Below are positions 1 through 5,933 of a stretch of DNA of 10,215 nucleotides, in pieces. This stretch comes from Spirochaetales bacterium (GTDB lineage Bacteria; Spirochaetota; Spirochaetia; DSM-27196; SLST01). The stretch spans positions 1 through 10,215 of the forward strand of contig SLST01000254.1 in assembly GCA_007130265.1 (NCBI GenBank). The letters run 5' to 3'. Position 1 is the first letter of the stretch. Each line of letters starts with the position of its first letter. Below the pieces are notes generated by a model. The model worked only from the letters and a program-made list of their open reading frames with translations. It searched no databases and had not been told where the DNA came from. The position numbers were made by a program, and so were the translations under genes.

Positions 1-581
1 ACTCGCTCCATGATTTCGCCGCGCTGCGTGCGATTCACAACGTGATCATCGTTGCGCCGGGAGACAACTGGGAGGCGGCAGAAGCCGTTCGCGCCGCGGC
101 CACCAGTCGCCTGCCGGTCTATATCAGATTCGGAAAGAAGGCGCTTCCGAATCTGCCGAACAATCGCGCCTTCGCTTTCGGCAGGGCCAGGGTACTCCGC
201 GAGGGCACCGACGCTCTCTTCGTGACGACCGGCGAGACCGCGTGGCGTGCTCTCGAGGCCGCCGAGCAACTCGAAACCGATGGCGTGTACACGGGCGTAC
301 TGCATGCTCCTACGGTGAAGCCGCTCGACATCGAGCTTCTCCTCGACATGGCGAGCCGTGTGAAGGCGGTCATCGTGACCGAGGAGCACTCGGTCAACGG
401 AGGTCTTGCGGACGCATGCGCCGCGGCGATGCTGGGCGCGGGTGTGGCGCCGCGATTCTCAGTCGCGGCTATCCCGGATGAGTACACCGTGACCGGAACA
501 CAGAACGAGATCCTTCAGCACTACGGGATATCGGGCCACGGACTCGCGGCGTCAATGCGATCGCTGCTCGAGGAAGCATGA
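1..581 (+). CDS. Transketolase, C-terminal subunit (5' partial)
   Basis: This is the C-terminal half of a split, thiamine-diphosphate-dependent transketolase, which moves two-carbon ketol units between sugar phosphates. The reading frame is open from base 3 with no start in the window, so the N-terminal part is missing. The first residues (LHDFAALRAIHNVIIVAPGD) match the end of the pyrimidine-binding domain, where family members have a similar 'ALMRAIPN..V..PAD' segment. The transketolase C-terminal domain follows, with a TEEHSVNGGLADA segment about 60 residues from the end that is typical of these small subunits. The stop overlaps the kinase start (ATGA), which implies co-translation. The N-terminal subunit should lie just upstream. 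Family assignment is firm; the physiological substrate cannot be read from this fragment. Apulose-4-phosphate transketolase is one two-subunit enzyme of this kind. Confidence 0.9.
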   Translation, partial: SLHDFAALRAIHNVIIVAPGDNWEAAEAVRAAATSRLPVYIRFGKKALPNLPNNRAFAFGRARVLREGTDALFVTTGETAWRALEAAEQLETDGVYTGVLHAPTVKPLDIELLLDMASRVKAVIVTEEHSVNGGLADACAAAMLGAGVAPRFSVAAIPDEYTVTGTQNEILQHYGISGHGLAASMRSLLEEA

Positions 582-2074
582 TGGAACAACACATCCTGGC
601 AATCGATCAAGGGACGAGCTCGACCAAGACGATCGTCTTCTCGCGCTCGGGAAAGCAGGTTGCGTCCGCGACTCGCCCGCTCAACACCAACTACACGCAG
701 GATGGCCGCGCCGAACAGGACCCGGAGGGGATCTACCGGAGCGTGATCGGGTCAGTGCACGACGCCGTCGCCCGCCTCGAAGAAGAGGCCGGCGTGCCGC
801 GGAGTGCGATCGCGGCCGTTGGAATCGCAAACCAGCGTGAGACGTTCGTCCTGTGGGACAACGACGGCGCCCCGCTCTACCCCGCGGTCGTCTGGCAGTG
901 CAAGCGCTCGATCGAGATCTGCAACGAGCTCAGTTCGGCCGGCGTGGGGTCGGAGATCCGCTCGAGATCGGGCCTCATCATCGACCCGTACTTCTCCGGC
1001 ACCAAGGTAACCTCCCTCCTGCGAGCCGACTCGCGCGTATCTGTAGCGCACGCAGCCGGCACGGCGTATTTCGGGACTGTCGACTCATGGTTACTCTACC
1101 GTCTCACCGGTGGCGCAGTACACGCCACGGACGCCACGAACGCGTCTCGCACGCTGCTCTTCAATATCGCGACCCTTGCCTGGGACGAGGAACTCGCGAG
1201 GATCCTTGAGGCGCCGAACCTGCGACTCCCAAGGGTCTACCCCTCGGCCCATGCTTTCGGCGAGTCCAACTTCGATGGAGCCTTCTCGCGGTCCGTGCCT
1301 ATCGCCGCGATGATCGGTGATTCCCATTCTGCGTTCTTCGGCGAAAGGTGTTACCAGGTCGGGAGCGCGAAGGCGACGCTCGGCACCGGTTGCTCGGTGC
1401 TCCTCAACGCCGGCGACTCGGCGCCGCCTCCCTACCCCTCGACAGTGTCTACGATAGGATTCTGCCTTGAGGGACGGGTCGACTATGCGCTCGAGGGAAT
1501 CATCGTGAGCGCCGGCTCCGTGCTCACCTGGCTTCAGCGGCAGATGGAGCTCTTCGACGATCCACAAACCCTCGAGGATATGGCAATGGAGGCGGAGTCG
1601 GCCGAGGGGGTGGCTGTCGTTCCCGCGCACGCAGGCATGGGAGCTCCATTCTGGAAGATGGATGCCCGTGGATCGATAACGGGGCTTACCTTTGCGACGA
1701 GCAAGAAGCACGTCGTGCGGGCCGCGCTCGAGTCGATCCCGTACCAGATCCGTTCCATCCTCGACGCGGTGTGCGCCGAGAGCGGCATCACGTGCAGCTC
1801 CATCAGGGCCGACGGCGGAATCAGTCGCAACCGCTTCGTCATGCGATGGCTTGCTGACACGCTCTCGGTCCCGGTACACACTTTCTCAATCGCAGACGTG
1901 ACCGCGCTCGGTGCGGCCTTCCTTGCAGGCATCGCGACCGGGCTCTACAGCGGCATCGACGAACTCAGCCGGATCCCGCTCGAGGAGTCTATCACCGAGC
2001 CGGGGGAAACGACTGTCGCAGCTGATTCCGGATACCGGAGCTGGAGCGCAGTCGTCAGGAGGAGTTTGAGTTAA
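578..2074 (+). CDS. FGGY-family carbohydrate kinase, glycerol-kinase-like
   Basis: A 498-residue cytoplasmic ATP-dependent sugar or polyol kinase of usual family length. The N-terminal phosphate-binding segment DQGTSSTKTIVF (residues 10-21) and the C-terminal ADGGISRNRF signature (411-420) define the FGGY fold. Most of the glycerol-contacting positions of GlpK are present: NQRE (85-88), W106 in VVWQCKR, Y138 in DPYFSGTK, and D248. However, the usual GDQQ of glycerol kinases reads GDSH here (247-250), so the substrate may be a related polyol or ketose such as dihydroxyacetone, erythrulose or apulose. LGTG (268-271) lies in the ATP-binding half. The gene overlaps the transketolase stop by 4 bases and is followed directly by a DeoR-type repressor, which fits a catabolic operon. 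Two Met codons in a row open the gene; either could start it. Confidence 0.92.
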   Translation: MMEQHILAIDQGTSSTKTIVFSRSGKQVASATRPLNTNYTQDGRAEQDPEGIYRSVIGSVHDAVARLEEEAGVPRSAIAAVGIANQRETFVLWDNDGAPLYPAVVWQCKRSIEICNELSSAGVGSEIRSRSGLIIDPYFSGTKVTSLLRADSRVSVAHAAGTAYFGTVDSWLLYRLTGGAVHATDATNASRTLLFNIATLAWDEELARILEAPNLRLPRVYPSAHAFGESNFDGAFSRSVPIAAMIGDSHSAFFGERCYQVGSAKATLGTGCSVLLNAGDSAPPPYPSTVSTIGFCLEGRVDYALEGIIVSAGSVLTWLQRQMELFDDPQTLEDMAMEAESAEGVAVVPAHAGMGAPFWKMDARGSITGLTFATSKKHVVRAALESIPYQIRSILDAVCAESGITCSSIRADGGISRNRFVMRWLADTLSVPVHTFSIADVTALGAAFLAGIATGLYSGIDELSRIPLEESITEPGETTVAADSGYRSWSAVVRRSLS

Positions 2075-2854
2075 GTGCTGGCCGACGACAGACGAAGACG
2101 CATCTACGAACTCATACGTGAAGAGGGAAGCGCTCGCGTCTCGGATCTGAGCGAGGCGTTCGCAGTCTCGGAACCAACGATCAGAAGCGATCTGGAGAAG
2201 CTCGAGCGCGACGGGCTCATCGTGCGAGACCACGGTGGCGCGTACCTGCGAGGGCTCGACACGCTCGTTCGGACGCAGACCCTCGGCCATCGCGAGAACT
2301 TCGCACAGAAACGGGCGATCGGGCGGGCCGCGGCGCACCTCGTCCACGACAGCGACACGTTGATTCTCGACAGCGGGTCGACCGTGACCGAGCTGGCCAG
2401 GAACCTATCCAATCATCGCGATCTGCACGTTGTGACGAACGCGCTCAACATCGCCCTGCTGCTCGGATCCGAGCCGTCGTTCACCGTGCACGTTACCGGA
2501 GGTGAGTTCAAGGCCCCAACGCTCTCGCTCACCGGCGACCAGGCGGCGTCGATTTTCCAGCACGTCTTCGTAGGCAAACTGTTCCTGGCCACCGCGGGAA
2601 TCTCGTTCGAATCCGGACTCACCTACCCCGGATTCAGCGATCTTCCGGTGAAACGTGCGATGATTCGTGCGGCCAAGAAGATCTACCTTCTCGCCGATTC
2701 GAGCAAGATAGGTCGAACGTCGTTTGCTGCGCTCGGTGGTCTTTCCGACATCGATGTACTCGTCACCGACTGCGGCATCGACGCCGAAAGCAGGTCTCGA
2801 TTCGAGCAGTTCGGAATTGAGACGATCATCGCCGCGACCGCAGAGCCGCGGTGA
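2075..2854 (+). CDS. DeoR/GlpR-family transcriptional repressor
   Basis: A 259-residue regulator with the standard two-part layout. Residues 5-55 form a DeoR winged helix-turn-helix (RIYELIREEGSARVSDLSEA, then VSEPTIRSDLEKLERDGLI). Residues about 75-250 form the DeoRC sensor domain, related to sugar-phosphate isomerases, with the typical DSGSTVTELARNL and LADSSKIGRTSFA segments that bind a phosphorylated sugar effector. The start is GTG immediately after the kinase TAA. AGGAGGAG at 2057-2064, inside the kinase 3' end, serves as the ribosome binding site. Such proteins usually repress their own operon until the kinase product accumulates, so it probably controls the kinase and transketolase genes. 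The operator would be upstream of this window. Family assignment is firm; the effector is inferred. Confidence 0.93.
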   Translation: MLADDRRRRIYELIREEGSARVSDLSEAFAVSEPTIRSDLEKLERDGLIVRDHGGAYLRGLDTLVRTQTLGHRENFAQKRAIGRAAAHLVHDSDTLILDSGSTVTELARNLSNHRDLHVVTNALNIALLLGSEPSFTVHVTGGEFKAPTLSLTGDQAASIFQHVFVGKLFLATAGISFESGLTYPGFSDLPVKRAMIRAAKKIYLLADSSKIGRTSFAALGGLSDIDVLVTDCGIDAESRSRFEQFGIETIIAATAEPR

Positions 2855-2937
2855 ACGGTGCGATACACTGTTTCGCGATACTCCGCCCCACTCTTCCGGT
2901 GCCGCGCACCAAACGGCGACTGAACTCGTGTCTTCAA

Positions 2938-3147
2938 TCATAACGTTGATCCGTGCTCAGATGGGGTTTCCATGCCCTCGCGGATCGATCCGGCACAACT
3001 CCAGGGATCGAGTCGAGGGAAACCGTCTCTTCAATCGCACGCCAATCACGTATCCGCTAACGAGGACGGCTGATCCACGCTTGCCCGTGATCAGGACCGG
3101 CTCGTGCTCGGCGTTAATTTGCTCACTGAGACGGAGAACGGCCAAAT
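2938..3147 (-). pseudogene. Decayed Phd/YefM-family antitoxin
   Basis: Three minus-strand frames, read in turn, rebuild a Phd/YefM antitoxin, the DNA-binding partner of RelE/YoeB-type toxins. The first frame gives RLSEQINAEHEPVLITGKRG followed by SAVLVS (about 3132-3053). After a frameshift, DWRAIEETVSLDSIPG continues in a second frame. After another shift, SIREGMETPSEH ends at a TGA at 2938-2940. Family members carry the same order: 'NAxHEPVLITGKRGxAVLVSxxDWxAIxETLYLLSIPGMRxSIxEGM'. The N-terminus is cut near 3147, where transposase-derived sequence on the other strand begins. No toxin is visible between the antitoxin end and the DeoR stop. The match is by recognition of the conserved order, not by alignment. 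Confidence 0.75.
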
Positions 3148-3149
3148 GC

Positions 3150-3497
3150 AGGCAATCCTGGGCGCCATCGATCCACACCAGAAAACATCGAAGGACGCGC
3201 GCACGTGTCGCGAGTGTCTGCTGGCCAATCGGCACCGGCTCGAGTACCCCCGTTTCCGGCGCATGGGGCTGTGTACCTCAAGCGGTGTCGTTGAGGCCGG
3301 CTGCAAGCTCGCCGTCGGCAGGCGGCTCAAGCGCGCCGGTATGCACTGGATCGTTGACGGCGCGAATGCCATCATGGCACTCAGGGCGTGCAGACTCAGC
3401 TGCACTGCCGGGTTCCCGCGTCGACAACTGGGAATCGTGGATGGATCGGTGGGAATATCGGTGGCCATTGATCCGGCAGCACTCGAGCGGCGCGTAG
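3150..3497 (+). pseudogene. ISKra4-like transposase, C-terminal relic
   Basis: One frame encodes CRECLLANRHRLEYPRFRRM, then GLCTSSGVVEAGCKLAVG and RLKRAGMHWIVDGANAIMAL. This is the conserved C-terminal block of ISKra4-group transposases (typical form 'LCTSSGVVEAGCKxxVGxRLKRxGMHWxxxGANAIxALR'). The rest of the transposase, several hundred residues, is absent, and a stop lies upstream in frame at 3071-3073. After ALRACRLS (about 3400) the recognisable sequence seems to pass to another frame (SRVDNWESWMDRWEYR), ending at a TAG at 3495-3497, so at least one frameshift is likely. The left edge abuts the antitoxin remnant. No start codon or ribosome binding site is convincing. It is a dead insertion-sequence end, not a functional gene. 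Confidence 0.78.
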
Positions 3498-3511
3498 ATT
3501 CATGGGCTCAG

Positions 3512-3547
3512 CGAGGGTGAGCCGTTGTCAAGCGACTCACACCCTCG
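3512..3547. terminator. Hairpin, possible bidirectional terminator
   Basis: CGAGGGTG (3512-3519) and CACCCTCG (3540-3547) form a perfect 8-bp stem around a 20-nt loop. It lies 30 bases past the stop of the minus-strand lipoprotein gene and just after the transposase relic on the plus strand. The loop can extend the pairing (TGAG 3518-3521 with CTCA 3536-3539). There is no clear U-tract on either side, so termination is plausible but not proven; Rho-dependent ending or RNA 3'-end protection are alternatives. Confidence 0.4.
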
Positions 3548-3577
3548 ACACCCTTTCTTCCCGAAGTGGCTGTTGTG

Positions 3578-4639
3578 CTAGAACGCCCGGACGGCCCGGA
3601 CGCTGTTGAACGCTTCTCGCGTAATGGAGCCCTGGCCCCCGTTTGGGAAAAACTGCCCCCACGCCCTGCTGTTGGTGTCCTCGGAAGAACTCCAGTAGAA
3701 CACGGGGTCAAAATCGCCGATCCCCGCTTCATGCAGGTTCTCATACATGAGATTCAGCTCATCCTTTGATGGCAAAGACCAGTTGTCGTACCCCCCGTGT
3801 GTGGCATTCCTCACGACCTCTGCCGCGGGGTGCTCCGACCCGCTCATCGCGTTATATGTATTGTCGTATCCGGTTCCGATTGTCGTGCCCGTCGCTGGCG
3901 TCTCGGTATCTTCAGTCTTCCACTGATACACGCTATCCTCATCGGATGTCCAAGCCTCCAGGAAACGCCACCCGTCGGTGTACTCTCCTTTATCGTAGAA
4001 CACCACTCCTCCGGCCTGCCCGGCCCCGCCTATCTCGTATGGGCGCCAACTCGCAATAAGCTCTGTGTCTGCCGGTATATCCCAGGTCCGTGCGCTCTCC
4101 ATGTCCGAGGTGTAGTACCGAATGCCTGTCGCCTCGGGACCGGCATAGTACCCATCAAACGCTTTGGCTTTCCGTGTCGGAGCGGTTGCGGTCGGCATGG
4201 GCAACCCAAAGGTCGCTGTCACTCTTGTTGAACCGCCAATGCCCCCTTGCCGCTCGAATGTTACCGTATAGATGCTCGCAGCCCACTTCGCATACAGAAC
4301 AACGTCCGCATTCGTCGTGTAGGTCGCCCCTTCCGAGTAGTCGGTTCCACCACCGTCGGAAGCCGTATTCCACCCTGCAAAACTGTGCCCCGTCCGCGAT
4401 AGGTTTCCACTGTTAGTCGCGAGTGTCAGATCGACTCCTTCGGTCTTCGTTTGTGCTACCGGCACCGTCCCGCTGGTCGCGTCGTTCGCGTGGTAGCTCA
4501 CCGTGTAAGTCTCCGGCTCGCTCTCGTTCGCTTCCACGTCAACGTCGACTAGCTCATTTCTGCACCCGTTCACCGTTACACCTACCGCTATTGCTGCCAC
4601 CATGGCGATCACACTGCATCGCTTCGCTCTGCCTCTCAT
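3578..4639 (-). CDS. Lipoprotein with InlB-type repeats and DUF1566 domain
   Basis: A 353-residue predicted surface or periplasmic lipoprotein. Residues 1-25 are a signal peptide (basic RGRAKR, then a hydrophobic core) ending at VNGC, so Cys26 would be lipidated. Asn in the lipobox is unusual. Two Listeria-Bacteroides (Flg_new/InlB B-type) repeats follow: about 45-120 (YTVSYHAND...FAGWNT...YAKW) and about 124-198 (YTVTFERQGG...ASW), a small beta-rich module linked to cell-surface proteins. Residues about 205-353 are a DUF1566/Lcl C-terminal domain (GGVVFYD, GGYDNWSLPSKDELNLMY, YWSSSE, VRAVRAF). I prefer the second ATG (4639) over ATG 4645 because GGGGAG lies 7 bases before it and only 1 base before the other. 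The gene stands alone. Function unknown; binding of a surface ligand is the usual guess. Such proteins are abundant in spirochaetes. Confidence 0.88.
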   Translation of the reverse strand: MRGRAKRCSVIAMVAAIAVGVTVNGCRNELVDVDVEANESEPETYTVSYHANDATSGTVPVAQTKTEGVDLTLATNSGNLSRTGHSFAGWNTASDGGGTDYSEGATYTTNADVVLYAKWAASIYTVTFERQGGIGGSTRVTATFGLPMPTATAPTRKAKAFDGYYAGPEATGIRYYTSDMESARTWDIPADTELIASWRPYEIGGAGQAGGVVFYDKGEYTDGWRFLEAWTSDEDSVYQWKTEDTETPATGTTIGTGYDNTYNAMSGSEHPAAEVVRNATHGGYDNWSLPSKDELNLMYENLHEAGIGDFDPVFYWSSSEDTNSRAWGQFFPNGGQGSITREAFNSVRAVRAF

Positions 4640-4646
4640 CGTCATT

Positions 4647-4652
4647 CTCCCC
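4647..4652 (-). promoter_or_regulatory. Ribosome binding site that selects the 4639 start
   Basis: GGGGAG on the minus strand lies 7 bases before the ATG at 4639 and only 1 base before the upstream in-frame ATG at 4645. The spacing favours the shorter protein. Confidence 0.6.
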
Positions 4653-4674
4653 TGTCTTCACGCCGTGTGACCTC

Positions 4675-4705
4675 CGCAAGCGTCGCTGCCACACTCGCAA
4701 GCGAC
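4675..4705 (-). repeat. Paired 8-bp direct repeat and leader hairpin
   Basis: CGCAAGCG occurs at 4675-4682 and again at 4696-4703, start-to-start 21 bases, about two helical turns. In the same interval GTCGCT (4682-4687) and AGCGAC (4700-4705) form a perfect 6-bp inverted repeat with a 12-base loop. Both sit in the predicted untranslated leader of the lipoprotein mRNA. They could be a protein binding site or an RNA stem-loop; the sequence does not decide. Confidence 0.45.
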
Positions 4706-4711
4706 CCATGT

Positions 4712-4734
4712 TACATGAGTGTATTTATCATGTA
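4712..4734. promoter_or_regulatory. Inverted repeat over the -10 box, candidate operator
   Basis: TACATGA (4712-4718) and TCATGTA (4728-4734) are perfect 7-bp inverted arms separated by 9 bases. The dyad is centred at 4723 and covers the whole -10 element of the lipoprotein promoter and part of the spacer. A repressor dimer bound here would block RNA polymerase. No regulator gene is adjacent, so the protein is unknown. Confidence 0.6.
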
Positions 4735-4746
4735 TCGAGGCGTCAA
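4718..4746 (-). promoter_or_regulatory. Sigma70-type promoter of the DUF1566 lipoprotein
   Basis: On the minus strand, TTGACG (4746-4741) and TACACT (4723-4718) are separated by exactly 17 bases. The start point would be near 4711, giving a leader of about 70 bases. This is the best promoter match in the window, and the stretch is AT-richer than its surroundings. Confidence 0.7.
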
Positions 4747-5240
4747 CCAAATCGCCTGATCGGCGGTCTGGACGCGCAAGCGGCGAACGGATCACTACGT
4801 GCCCGCGGGCCAAGGGGTATGGGGTCACGCCGTCACGAGACTCAAACCGCTTCCGAGGCCCGCGAGCAAAGCCGTTTCGCACGTGATCCGAGGTCGATTG
4901 CACGATCGTGACGACCTCCGCCGACAGGGGGGCAACGACTGCTTCTCTATCCTGTATGAGTACTCGAGACAGGCCACTCCCGACCGATCCGGACTGACCC
5001 TGATAGATCAGATCACTCAACCGGCATTCGCGCGCGACGAATGGACCACAGTATCTGGAGGACCACGGCGCTGAAAAGCTGCTCCTGACGTTCCATACCT
5101 CCGCGTACAGAACCCCTCCAAAGGCGTACCTGCCAGGCATGCTACCCAACCAAAATTGTTAGGTTATGGCTTGTCAACATTCTGACTGTCGTGTGTTCGC
5201 GTCAGGCCGTTGAGCGCGTCGATGGTGGATCGCGCGATGC
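4747..5240. other. Gene-free stretch, possibly a decayed plus-strand CDS
   Basis: No intact gene is recognisable. On the plus strand one frame runs from about 4799 to 5074 (DCFSILYEYSRQ, LTLIDQITQPAFARDEWTTV). A second frame then gives YLEDHGAEKLLLTFHTSAYR with plausible codon use, ending at a TAG at 5160-5162. Read with one frameshift near 5050 the two parts could be the C-terminal portion of one old protein, but I do not recognise a family. The opposite strand is also open over 4658-5149 without recognisable motifs. Bases 5151-5200 are AT-richer than the rest; no convincing promoter was found there. Confidence 0.3.
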
Positions 5241-5510
5241 TCAAGCGAGGCGCTGGTAACGGCCGAGGAACTGGGCTGCGCGGCTCAGGCTCGACACAGA
5301 CTCGTCGAGTCCCGACGGCGCACGACCGAGCTTGATGAGAAGGAGGAGGATCCGCGTGATCTCAACGACGTCCTGGATGACCGCGCCTTCATCGTCAGAA
5401 CCGCACGTCGAACAGATCAGCGGATCAACGACCAGCTCGGCCCATGTCCGCGATCTGTGAGACCAGCGAAACGCGTTGTTCGCGCAGCACGGCGAGCGCG
5501 GGGGAAGAAC
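5241..5510 (-). pseudogene. IS91-like transposase, C-terminal relic
   Basis: The minus-strand frame ending at TGA 5241-5243 gives WAELVVDPLICSTCGS, then AVIQDVVEITRILLLLIKLG and RAPSGLDESVS. This resembles the end of IS91-type transposases, where 'WAxLIxxVYEVDPLxCPxCGGxMxxIAxIxDxxxIxxILxHLxxxGRAPP' is common. About five residues between WAELV and VDPL, and the usual 'Met-Arg' part after the CxxCG pair, appear lost. The frame is closed by TGA at 5511-5513 and no catalytic part is seen, so this is the last quarter or less of the gene. Upstream minus-strand frames (to about 5690) may hold more degraded transposase, but I could not recognise it. Assignment rests on motif order only. Confidence 0.62.
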
Positions 5511-5736
5511 TCACAGGGCACCTCCAATACAGACAGTCTATGAAACCGTCGGAATAGCACGACATGACTGTTCCCCTCAATAGATTGGGCACTTTCTGGC
5601 CTGAGATGTCGGCCGTTCCCATCGCACCGTTCGAAGCTCCGATCCACCGGTGGTTTCGTTGAAGCATCGGGAGGTTGGAGTGAACGAACCATCTGTCAAC
5701 AACCGCCGGACAAACCGGCCTTCAGACGCTTACATC
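5511..5736. other. Gene-free stretch
   Basis: No gene, RNA or repeat could be supported here. Short overlapping minus-strand frames are open between about 5417 and 5692, which may be decayed sequence belonging to the neighbouring transposase relic. None contains a family motif that I recognise. Confidence 0.3.
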
Positions 5737-5834
5737 GGGCCAATAGCCCAACCATAGTGATGCCCGTCGATCGGCGACAGCGGTTCACATGCGGGCGTAT
5801 CCGACGGCTGGTAGTCAGGACCGGCCTTTTTTTT
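5737..5834 (+). ncRNA. Candidate small structured RNA ending in a terminator
   Basis: Three local stems precede a strong plus-strand terminator: GGGC/GCCC at 5737-5740 and 5746-5749 (loop CAATA); GTCG/CGAC at 5766-5769 and 5775-5778; and GCCCG/CGGGC at 5762-5766 and 5792-5796, which shares one base with the previous stem, so the two compete slightly. No plus-strand coding sequence is visible here. A small RNA, or the tail of a longer untranslated transcript, would explain the layout. No promoter has been identified and no known RNA family is recognised, so the 5' end is arbitrary. Confidence 0.3.
5806..5834 (+). terminator. Strong intrinsic terminator, plus strand
   Basis: GGCTGGT (5806-5812) pairs with ACCGGCC (5820-5826) over 7 bp with one G-U pair and a 7-base loop, followed at once by eight T residues (5827-5834). 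It works in the plus direction only. It stands about 100 bases beyond the stop of the minus-strand apiosidase-like gene, in opposite orientation to that gene. What transcript it ends is unclear. Confidence 0.75.
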
Positions 5835-5846
5835 CCCCCGCGTCTT

Positions 5847-5868
5847 CGCGGCGTCTCTCCGCGGCGTC
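5847..5868. repeat. Short tandem repeat CGCGGCGTC x2
   Basis: CGCGGCGTC occurs at 5847-5855 and 5860-5868, with a 13-base period. It lies past the 3' end of the minus-strand hydrolase gene. No role is evident. Confidence 0.4.
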
Positions 5869-5933
5869 CGAATGCCGGTGGGTGCCACGCGACAGCCGAC
5901 GGATGTGTCGCTCCCCGTGCCCCCGGTATCTCT

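Noticed and set aside
1091..1879. 262-residue minus-strand open frame within the kinase gene
   Set aside because: Antisense to a well-supported FGGY kinase; composition is typical of a GC-rich mirror frame.
2724..3497. 257-residue plus-strand open frame running from the DeoR gene into the transposase relic
   Set aside because: Its first part overlaps the DeoR gene out of frame and its middle is antisense to the antitoxin remnant; only the last 25 residues or so may belong to the transposase relic.
4658..5149. 163-residue minus-strand open frame upstream of the DUF1566 lipoprotein
   Set aside because: It covers the lipoprotein promoter and dyad, has no ribosome binding site I can support and no recognisable motif.
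5156..5184. Promoter TTGTTA-N17-ATTCTG on the plus strand
   Set aside because: The -10 match is poor and no gene follows; it could be the start of a transcript ending at 5834 but the evidence is too weak.
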